Source: RGIG8775 sp045121195 (GTDB lineage: Bacteria > Bacillota > Clostridia > Oscillospirales > CAG-272). Taken from it: a stretch of 18,737 nt of DNA. How positions within the stretch are numbered: position 1 is the first letter of the stretch; each line of letters starts with the position of its first letter. The position numbers and the translations under genes were made by a program. A model generated the notes under the pieces. The model was not told where the DNA came from, did no database searches, and saw only the letters and a program-made list of their open reading frames with translations. This document shows positions 13,370-18,737 of the stretch, one piece after another. The stretch lies in contig JBGVFO010000102.1 in NCBI GenBank assembly GCA_045121195.1, forward strand, positions 1 to 18,737. Reading direction: 5' to 3'.

Positions 13370-15612
13370 TCTGCCCTCTCCCCTCCCGAAAGCCGCCGTG
13401 CAAGACCCGTGTAGCGAAGGGTCTGACGGTTGTTGCTCACCATCGTGTCGACGATCTCCCTTCTTCCAACCAGGATCACCATTCTCTGCGCCCGCGTTAC
13501 GGCGGTATACAAAAGATTTCTTGTCAAAAGCATGGGCGGTGCGGAATACATGGGAATGATCACGATAGGATATTCACTTCCCTGACTCTTATGCACCGTA
13601 ATGGCGTAGGCGTGCTCCACGTCCTCCAGCAAGGAAAACTCATAGCGCACGACCCGCTCGTCGAAGGAGATCTCCATATAGCGATTCTTCGTGTCAATAG
13701 ACAGGATGTCGCCAATGTCACCGTTGAAGATGCCCATTCCGTTTTTATTATCGCGCATCCATTCCAGCTCGTAGTTGTTGCGGATCTGCATCACCCGATC
13801 CCCGACGCGGAAAGTCCGCTCGCGGTGAACGAACTCCGCCTTGCCGTTCCGCGCGGGATTGAGGGCATTCTGCAGCAAAAGATTTAGCTGATCCGTTCCT
13901 CCCACACCCCGTCTGGACGCTGAGATCACCTGGATCTGCTCAACCGTTTCCGCGCCGTAGGCCTTGGGCAAGCGGTTTTTATACAGATCCACTACCGTAG
14001 AGGCGATGGCGGCGTCACTGCCTCGCGCCAGGAAGAAAAAGTCGCTGTCCGCCCGATCCAGCACGGGCAACTCTCCCATATTGATGCGGTGAGCGTTGGT
14101 CACGATCAGACTTTGCTCTGCCTGGCGGAAGATCTCGGTCAGCTTCACGGTGGCGAACCGACCGCTCTCAATAATATCGCGAAGCACGTTGCCCGCGCCC
14201 ACCGAAGGAAGCTGATCCGCGTCGCCGATGAGGATCAGCCGCGCGCCTGGCTTGATCGCTTTCAGAAGCGCGCACATCAGGGCGGTATCCACCATGGAAA
14301 CCTCGTCCACGATGATCACGTTTTCATCCAGATAATTTTTCTCGTTGCGAAGGAAGGAAAAGCTATCGCCCTCATAACTCATCTCCAGCATTCGGTGAAC
14401 GGTTTTCGCCTCGCTTGCCGTAGACTCAGAGAGCCTTTTGGCAGCGCGCCCCGTGGGAGCGGAAAGCGCCACCTTCATTCCCATACCGAGAAAGATCTTC
14501 ATAAGAGCCTTGACTACCGTAGTCTTTCCCGTACCGGGTCCGCCCGTCAGAATCATTACGCCGTTGCTCATGGCATCCACGATGGCCTTTCGCTGAAGCT
14601 CTGCGTATGCCATCCTGTTTTCCCGTTCCTCACGCTCGATATAGCGGTAAATATCGGAAATATCGGCGTTGACGCAACGGCGGTCGATCAAAACGAGCTT
14701 CTCCGCGATCAGCCGTTCGCAATGATACATTTCGGCGTCAAACATATACTTTTCGCCGTCGTAGATCGAATAGAACACCAGTCCACGGCGAAGAAGCTCC
14801 TCGATGGCTTTCTTGACGAGTCCCTCCTCCACCTCAAGCATGGTGGAAGACGCCGCAAGCAGCTTGTCATAGGGCAAGCAGGTATGTCCGTTTTGCGCGC
14901 CGTTGTGCGCCAGCATATAACGGACGCCGCTCATAACGCGCTCGCCCGAATCGGACGCCATACCGAGAGAACGGGCGATCTCATCCGCCTTTTCAAAGCC
15001 GATCCCCTCCACCTTCTCGCAAAGCAGATAAGGATTGCTCTTGGTCAGCGCAACCGCCCGCTCACCGAATTGCTGATAGATTCTCACCGTCATGGCAGAG
15101 CCGAAATATTCACGGAAAAACATCATAGCGGTTCGCATTCCCGCCTTCTCCTTGAAGTCCGCGGAGATCTCTACTGCTTTTTTATAGGAAATGCCTTGGA
15201 TCTGCGACAACCAATCGGGATGATTTTCCAAAACCTCGAAGGTCTCCTCACCGAATTTTTCCACGATCCGCTGTGCCGTTTTGGGTCCGATACCCCGAAT
15301 GGTTCCCGATGCGAGGTACCGCAGGATCGACGCGCTGTCCGCCGGCATAATTTTTTCAAATTCCTCCACGCGGAACTGTCTTCCGTATTTCGGATTGTTG
15401 ACCCACTTTCCCCATACGGTAAGGGCGTCGCCCTCTACCACGTACGGAAGGGTTCCCACGATGGTAACGATCTCGTATTCCTCGGTGGAGAAGTCGAATA
15501 TGCCATATCCGTTTTCTTCGTTTGCATACACCACGCCTTCTACGTTTCCGCGAAGGGTCTCATAGCCTGCGTGCGTTTCCGAGCTATATTTTTCTTCCTG
15601 TTTTTCTAGCAT
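13366..15612 (-). CDS. recD2: RecD2-type ATP-dependent DNA helicase
   Basis: A 748-residue SF1B 5'-3' helicase of the stand-alone RecD2 group, active in repair and replication-fork maintenance without RecBC. The N-terminal region (about 20-90) is an OB-like domain (EGVVYANEENGYGIFDF). Helix-hairpin-helix repeats follow (GIGPKTAQRIVEKFG at 107-121; VEGIGFEKADEIARSLG at 201-217). The helicase motifs are LTGGPGTGKTT (355-365, Walker A), DEVSM (436-440, Walker B), GDADQLPSVGAGNVL (463-477), and a C-terminal VHKSQGSEYP and LLYTAVTRAQ. Length is typical. AGGAGA precedes the ATG at 15612. It follows the 104-residue protein gene by 21 bp and overlaps comF. Confidence 0.96.
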   Translation of the reverse strand: MLEKQEEKYSSETHAGYETLRGNVEGVVYANEENGYGIFDFSTEEYEIVTIVGTLPYVVEGDALTVWGKWVNNPKYGRQFRVEEFEKIMPADSASILRYLASGTIRGIGPKTAQRIVEKFGEETFEVLENHPDWLSQIQGISYKKAVEISADFKEKAGMRTAMMFFREYFGSAMTVRIYQQFGERAVALTKSNPYLLCEKVEGIGFEKADEIARSLGMASDSGERVMSGVRYMLAHNGAQNGHTCLPYDKLLAASSTMLEVEEGLVKKAIEELLRRGLVFYSIYDGEKYMFDAEMYHCERLIAEKLVLIDRRCVNADISDIYRYIEREERENRMAYAELQRKAIVDAMSNGVMILTGGPGTGKTTVVKALMKIFLGMGMKVALSAPTGRAAKRLSESTASEAKTVHRMLEMSYEGDSFSFLRNEKNYLDENVIIVDEVSMVDTALMCALLKAIKPGARLILIGDADQLPSVGAGNVLRDIIESGRFATVKLTEIFRQAEQSLIVTNAHRINMGELPVLDRADSDFFFLARGSDAAIASTVVDLYKNRLPKAYGAETVEQIQVISASRRGVGGTDQLNLLLQNALNPARNGKAEFVHRERTFRVGDRVMQIRNNYELEWMRDNKNGMGIFNGDIGDILSIDTKNRYMEISFDERVVRYEFSLLEDVEHAYAITVHKSQGSEYPIVIIPMYSAPPMLLTRNLLYTAVTRAQRMVILVGRREIVDTMVSNNRQTLRYTGLARRLSGGERAE

Positions 15613-15633
15613 ATCTTCTCCTTTCCCGAGAAA

Positions 15634-15948
15634 TCATCTCGCTTTATTTTCCATATCATCAACGATATAATACGTAATATTTTTTCGCTTCAAGTACCGG
15701 AGCAGCGTGTCCTCGGCATACGCGTGACGGACAAGCACCGTCACGCCTCTCCCTTTTGCAAGCGGCACTCTACTCGCCTCGTGCAAATACTGCGCGATAT
15801 TCTTTGCCACCTCATCGGTATCCACCTCAACGGAAACCGAAATATTATCGGCGACAAACCAGGTCTCCCAAATGAAAAAAAATAACGATCCGCCGCCAAA
15901 AACGGCGAAAACTGCCAAAAATATTGGCAAAATGACCTCGAAACACAT
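15634..15948 (-). CDS. hypothetical small membrane protein between metK and recD2
   Basis: A 104-residue protein that I do not recognise. Residues about 4-28 form one strongly hydrophobic segment (ILPIFLAVFAVFGGGSLFFFIW). After it comes a soluble part with regular alternation (NISVSVEVDTDEVAKNIAQYLHE, then GVTVLVRHAYAEDTLLRYLKRKNITYYIVDD), suggesting a small alpha/beta domain on one side of the membrane. AGGAGG (15963-15958, minus strand) with a 9-nt spacing supports the ATG at 15948. It starts 51 bp after the metK stop and ends 21 bp before recD2, with no convincing promoter before it, so co-transcription with metK is likely. Its start codon lies inside a 15-bp inverted repeat (15934-15990). 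Confidence 0.78.
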   Translation of the reverse strand: MCFEVILPIFLAVFAVFGGGSLFFFIWETWFVADNISVSVEVDTDEVAKNIAQYLHEASRVPLAKGRGVTVLVRHAYAEDTLLRYLKRKNITYYIVDDMENKAR

Positions 15949-15990
15949 CTTTTCTGTCCTCCTTGCTAAAAGGATATGCGTTTCGAGGTC
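15934..15990 (-). promoter_or_regulatory. start-codon-sequestering hairpin between metK and the 104-residue gene
   Basis: In the minus-strand RNA the segment 15990-15976 pairs with 15948-15934 over 15 bp. The only non-identical pair is G(15979)-U(15945), which pairs in this strand's RNA but would be A-C in the other. The 27-nt loop holds the AGGAGG site, and the ATG (15948-15946) is the first triplet of the 3' arm. A nested CCUU/AAGG pairing could also cover the Shine-Dalgarno. There is no U run, so translational control or transcript processing fits better than termination. Confidence 0.6.
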
Positions 15991-15999
15991 GCTTTGTTT

Positions 16000-17184
16000 T
16001 TACTTTAACAGCTCCGCCTTAAGGACAGGCGCAAGGTCAGTATTTTCCCAAGCTACGCCAAGCTCCTCGCGGCCCATATGACCGTAAGCCGCAAGCTCGG
16101 AATAGATGGGACGGCGAAGATCAAATTTCTTGATGATCGCGGCAGGACGAAGGTCAACGTGGCGAACGACCGCCTCCGCGATCTTTTCCTCGTCCACCTT
16201 TGCCGTACCAAACGTGTCAACCAGGACCGACACAGGCTTTGCTACACCGATTGCATACGCTACCTGAACCTCACACTTGGAGGCAAGACCTGCTGCAACA
16301 ACGTTCTTTGCGATATAACGAGCCGCGTAGGAAGCGGAGCGGTCCACCTTGGTGGGGTCCTTGCCGGAGAAGGCACCGCCGCCGTGACGGGAGTATCCGC
16401 CGTATGTATCAACGATGATCTTACGGCCCGTAAGACCCGTATCACCCGCAGGACCGCCGATTACGAAGCGTCCCGTGGGATTCACGTATACCTTTGTATT
16501 TCTGTCAAGAAACTCCGCGGGAATAACGGGCTTGACCACGTGCTCCATAATATGAGCGCGAATAGCGTCCAAGGAAACGTCGGGGCTATGCTGCGAGGAT
16601 ACGACTACGGTATCCACGCGGGTAGGCTTTCCGTCCACGTACTCAACCGTCACCTGGGTCTTTCCGTCGGGACGAAGATACGGAAGAACACCTGCCTTAC
16701 GCACCTCGGTCAGCCGCTTTGCCATCTTGTGAGCAAGCGAAATGGGAAGGGGCATCAGCTCGGGGGTCTCGTCGCAGGCATATCCGAACATCAGACCCTG
16801 GTCGCCGGCACCCGTGTCAAAGGCGTCATCGGTTTCGCCACCCTTGGCTTCAAAGGACTTGTCCACGCCAAGAGCAATGTCGGGCGACTGCTCGTGAATC
16901 GAGTTCAGAACCGCGCAGCTATCGCAATCAAATCCATATTTTGCACGGTCATATCCGATCTTTCTAACGGTTTCGCGCACGATCGTCTGAATATCGACGT
17001 AAGAGGTCGTGGTGATCTCACCCATAACCATAACCAGACCCGTCGTACAGGTGGTTTCACAAGCAACACGCGCCATGGGATCCTCTGCGAGGATCGCGTC
17101 AAGCACCGCGTCGGAGATCTTGTCACAAATTTTATCGGGATGTCCTTCGGTTACCGATTCACTGGTGAAAAATTCTTTTCTCAT
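16000..17184 (-). CDS. metK: S-adenosylmethionine synthetase
   Basis: A 394-residue cytosolic enzyme making SAM from methionine and ATP. Signatures are complete: TSESVTEGHPDKICD (7-21) with catalytic H15 and metal-binding D17, GAGDQGLMFGYACDET (125-140), and GGGAFSGKDPTKVDRSA (268-284) with the ATP-contacting lysines. Length matches the family. The start at 17184 (MRKEFFTSES) is preceded by AGAGGAA. An in-frame ATG at 17241 lies inside the riboswitch terminator region and would add 19 non-homologous residues. It is the first gene after the S-box riboswitch. The end product of the enzyme is therefore the probable ligand that shuts off its own mRNA. Confidence 0.98.
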   Translation of the reverse strand: MRKEFFTSESVTEGHPDKICDKISDAVLDAILAEDPMARVACETTCTTGLVMVMGEITTTSYVDIQTIVRETVRKIGYDRAKYGFDCDSCAVLNSIHEQSPDIALGVDKSFEAKGGETDDAFDTGAGDQGLMFGYACDETPELMPLPISLAHKMAKRLTEVRKAGVLPYLRPDGKTQVTVEYVDGKPTRVDTVVVSSQHSPDVSLDAIRAHIMEHVVKPVIPAEFLDRNTKVYVNPTGRFVIGGPAGDTGLTGRKIIVDTYGGYSRHGGGAFSGKDPTKVDRSASYAARYIAKNVVAAGLASKCEVQVAYAIGVAKPVSVLVDTFGTAKVDEEKIAEAVVRHVDLRPAAIIKKFDLRRPIYSELAAYGHMGREELGVAWENTDLAPVLKAELLK

Positions 17185-17210
17185 GTTTGTTCCTCTCTGT
17201 GGCTTGGGGC

Positions 17211-17330
17211 AAAAGAAAACCTCCCGACCGATGGGAGGCAAAAGACTCTCATCTCTCAGGATTTAGCACCTTGCGTTTCCGCAGGTTGCCGGGCTTCACA
17301 GTGCCAGTCACTCCGCCACTCTTGATAAGA
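17211..17330 (-). ncRNA. S-box (SAM-I) riboswitch with intrinsic terminator upstream of metK
   Basis: The minus strand shows the S-box core. P1 is UCUUAUC (17330-17324) with GAUGAGA (17253-17247); the 5' segment continues AAGAGUGGCGGAG. It is followed by UGAAGCCCGGCAACC, AAGGUGCUAAAUCC, and GAGAGAUGAGAG. The terminator is CCUCCC (17238-17233) with GGGAGG (17225-17220) followed by UUUUCUUUU (17219-17211). GAUGAGAG, the 3' strand of P1, can instead pair with CUCCCAUC at the terminator's 5' side with one mismatch, giving the antiterminator. Binding of SAM should stabilise P1 and terminate transcription, turning metK off. Confidence 0.95.
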
Positions 17331-17356
17331 TATTACAGTATTTTATTATCTACGAC

Positions 17357-17385
17357 ATTATACCACAATTACAAAAAGATTTCAA
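17357..17385 (-). promoter_or_regulatory. sigma-A promoter of the metK riboswitch transcript
   Basis: On the minus strand TTGAAA (17385-17380) and TATAAT (17362-17357) have a 17-bp spacer. Transcription should begin about 20 nt before the S-box P1 stem. Confidence 0.9.
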
Positions 17386-17392
17386 TAGCTTT

Positions 17393-17447
17393 TGCAAAAA
17401 AATTAAAGAAAATATACGACGGAATCCGAAAATCGAATTCCGTCGTA
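17393..17447 (-). terminator. rho-independent terminator of ribU
   Basis: In the minus-strand RNA a 15-bp stem (17447-17433 with 17429-17415) closes on a three-base loop, with one G-U pair that would be a C-A mismatch in the other strand. U-rich sequence follows (17413-17393). The stretch 17448-17512 after the ribU stop is AT-rich and shows nothing else. Confidence 0.88.
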
Positions 17448-17512
17448 ATAAACACTATATTCCATTATTTATCCATGTTTTATGTAATATTCCTGTTAAC
17501 AAGAACAATATT

Positions 17513-18178
17513 TTACAAGCATAGAAGCAGAACAGCTACAGAAGCTGCAGCAATGGCAAGAGCCAACGCCATGATCAGCATCGTTTTCACGTCGATCACC
17601 AAGCGTTCATTCTCCCGTCGATCCACAAACCGCGCCGCCTTCAACGCATTGGAAACCGGTTTGTAAAGGAACAACACGACGGCGGCATTCAGAATACCCT
17701 TCATCAGGTTAAAAACAAACAACGTGGGGAGCAGATCAATGACCGCGCTCCGCGGATAGCCCTGATAAATAGGGGTAACCACGATGTTTGCCACAAGCAT
17801 AACCGCAACCATCACGATCACGCCGAAAAAGAGTCCGACAATCCCACCCCAAAGTGTTTTGCGGCGTTTATAAACGAAGCTTGCCATGGCGGCAAATACG
17901 GCAGTTCCCAAGAAATTCATCAAAAAGCCCCAAAAGCCCGTTCCGCTGACCGTGATCATCTCAATAAATGAAACAAGCAGCGAAATCAAAAGCGCGGAGA
18001 TCGGTCCCAAAAACATAGCGCCAAGGGTAACGACCGCATCCTTAACGTCCAGCGTGAGGAAGCCTGCAATTCCGGGAACGCGGATCAAAACCAGACATCC
18101 GTAGGAAAGTGCGGTAAACACGGCAATCAGTATGATCTGCTTTAATTTTTCACGGGAAAAAGAGTTTTCTTTCTTCAT
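17513..18178 (-). CDS. ribU: ECF transporter S component, probable riboflavin-binding RibU
   Basis: A 221-residue integral membrane protein. It is the substrate-binding (S) subunit of an energy-coupling-factor importer, which works with a shared EcfAAT module encoded elsewhere. About six hydrophobic segments are visible. The RibU-like features are a loop FLTLDVKDAVVTLGAMFLGP (about 41-60), SGTGFWGFLMNFLGTAVFA (about 80-98) and VFNLMKGILNAAVVLFLYKPV toward the C-terminus. The assignment to riboflavin rests mostly on the FMN riboswitch in its leader. The start at 18178 (MKKENSF) follows GGAAAGG; an upstream in-frame ATG at 18205 lies nearer the riboswitch terminator and lacks a ribosome binding site. 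The C-terminus carries one further hydrophobic helix after a charged DRRENERLVID linker. Confidence 0.9.
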   Translation of the reverse strand: MKKENSFSREKLKQIILIAVFTALSYGCLVLIRVPGIAGFLTLDVKDAVVTLGAMFLGPISALLISLLVSFIEMITVSGTGFWGFLMNFLGTAVFAAMASFVYKRRKTLWGGIVGLFFGVIVMVAVMLVANIVVTPIYQGYPRSAVIDLLPTLFVFNLMKGILNAAVVLFLYKPVSNALKAARFVDRRENERLVIDVKTMLIMALALAIAAASVAVLLLCL

Positions 18179-18212
18179 AAAACAACCTTTCCGATGTGGG
18201 GGCATCTAAAAA

Positions 18213-18383
18213 CAAAAAAATCCCGATGATACCATCGGGGCGAGTCAATGCCGAAGCGAAACCTCGGCGTTTTTCTCTATCTTTTATCATCCGGACTTTA
18301 CCGTCGGCGCAGGAATCACACCTGCTCATGCTTTCGCTCGTGGGCTTTACCACCGGTATGGAATTTCACCAAACCCCAAAGAT
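18213..18383 (-). ncRNA. FMN (RFN) riboswitch with intrinsic terminator upstream of ribU
   Basis: The minus strand shows the RFN aptamer from P1 AUCUUU (18383-18378) to AAAGAU (18284-18279). Inside it are GGUGAAAUUCC, UACCGGUGGUAAAGCCC, GAUUCCUGC, and GCCGACGGUAAAGUCCGGAUG, the conserved core. The terminator is CCCGAUG (18239-18233) with CAUCGGG (18228-18222) followed by seven U (18220-18214). CCGGAUGAU at the aptamer's 3' side (18294-18286) can pair with the terminator's 3' arm AUCAUCGGG in 8 of 9 positions, giving an antiterminator. A separate 7-bp hairpin (18268-18250, loop UUUCG) stands between aptamer and terminator. FMN binding should terminate ribU transcription. Confidence 0.95.
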
Positions 18384-18407
18384 AAACTTTGTATATTTTA
18401 TTTTTAT

Positions 18408-18433
18408 GGGACGCCGCAATATTGCGGCGTCCC
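18408..18433. repeat. perfect 26-bp palindrome between tuf and the FMN riboswitch
   Basis: GGGACGCCGCAAT (18408-18420) is followed directly by its exact complement ATTGCGGCGTCCC (18421-18433). It lies about 30 nt after the tuf stop, where a terminator is expected, but in the tuf direction it is followed by an A-rich tract (AUAAAAAUAAAAU) rather than U. A weak promoter reading on the minus strand (TTGCGG inside the palindrome, TATACA about 18 bp later) is possible for ribU. Confidence 0.7.
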
Positions 18434-18462
18434 TGTATTGCTCTATATTTACTTAATGTAAA

Positions 18463-18737
18463 TTACGCAATGATAGAAGCAACAACGCCGGATCCAACGG
18501 TTCTACCACCCTCACGGATAGCGAAACGAAGACCGTTCTCACATGCAACGGGAGTGATAAGCTCAACAGTCATGTCAACGTTATCGCCGGGACGGCACAT
18601 CTCAACGCCCTCGGGGAGCGCAATGGTGCCGGTAACGTCGGTGGTACGGAAGTAGAACTGAGGACGGTAGCCAGCGAAGAAGGGCTTGGAACGGCCGCCT
18701 TCCTTCTCAGTCAGAACGTACACAGTGCCAACGAACT
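18463..18737 (-). CDS. tuf: elongation factor Tu, C-terminal fragment cut by the window edge
   Basis: The last 90 or so codons of EF-Tu, the GTPase that delivers aminoacyl-tRNA to the ribosome. The visible part is beta-barrel domain 3: VYVLTEKEGGRSKPFFAGYRPQFYF, RTTDVTGTI, MCRPGDNVDMTVELITPV and the ending RFAIREGGRTVGSGVVASI, which is near-invariant among bacteria. The frame runs off the 3' edge of the window, so the GTP-binding domain is not seen. The stop codon is TAA at 18465-18463. Confidence 0.98.
   Translation of the reverse strand, partial: FVGTVYVLTEKEGGRSKPFFAGYRPQFYFRTTDVTGTIALPEGVEMCRPGDNVDMTVELITPVACENGLRFAIREGGRTVGSGVVASIIA

Noticed and set aside
15875..15930. Tandem small hairpins and a T-rich run inside the 104-residue gene as a metK terminator
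   Set aside because: The hairpins (15913-15929 and 15894-15907) are short, and the T run lies about 12 nt beyond the second stem, so the geometry is poor; the sequence also encodes the hydrophobic segment, which explains the T richness.
17185..17241. ATG at 17241 as the start of MetK
   Set aside because: The extra 19 residues are translated from the riboswitch terminator and do not resemble MetK; ATG 17184 has its own ribosome binding site.

Overview
The window is a chromosomal stretch of moderate GC content from a Gram-positive-type anaerobe, most likely an uncultured member of the Clostridia (Bacillota). The evidence is the gene set: PadR with DUF1700 and DUF4097, class II GalT, PlsY, RecD2, a RibU-type ECF transporter, and metK under an S-box riboswitch. 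Strong AGGAGG-type ribosome binding sites, near-consensus sigma-A promoters with 17-bp spacers and hairpin-plus-U terminators agree. I see no insertion sequence, phage gene, CRISPR array, tRNA or rRNA. A finer taxonomic placement is not supported.

Layout. 86-2042 (+): PadR regulator, DUF1700 membrane protein and DUF4097 beta-repeat protein in a tight operon with its own promoter and terminator. 2141-3546 (+): a F420-0:glutamate-ligase-like protein behind a leader of about 120 nt. 3548-4878 (+): an M18 aminopeptidase with a perfect consensus promoter. 4914-6469 (-): galT, convergent with the aminopeptidase across a shared UUCG-loop terminator. 6488-9793 (+): plsY, a SAM-dependent methyltransferase and a divergent FolC/Mur-ligase-like protein, with a 4-nt overlap between the last two. 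9862-11411 (-): pepD. 11450-12581 (-): mreB with its own promoter. 12590-17385 (-): metK, a 104-residue membrane protein, recD2 and comF, read behind an S-box riboswitch. 17393-18383 (-): a ribU-like transporter behind an FMN riboswitch. 18463-18737 (-): the C-terminal end of tuf, cut by the window edge.

Most genes are ordinary housekeeping functions: phospholipid acylation, SAM synthesis, peptide turnover, DNA repair and uptake, cell shape, riboflavin uptake. Two metabolite-sensing RNAs lie about 1 kb apart on the same strand, and both show complete aptamer, antiterminator and terminator logic.

The most unusual observations are these. First, galT has an intact promoter, Shine-Dalgarno site and ATG, but TAA stops at codons 8 and 15 of an otherwise conserved N-terminus. 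Second, a 15-bp inverted repeat, perfectly paired only in the transcribed strand, buries the start codon of the small membrane protein after metK. Third, a FolC-like protein with altered motifs is translationally coupled to a methyltransferase. Fourth, the DUF4097 protein carries ten regularly spaced TGD turns.
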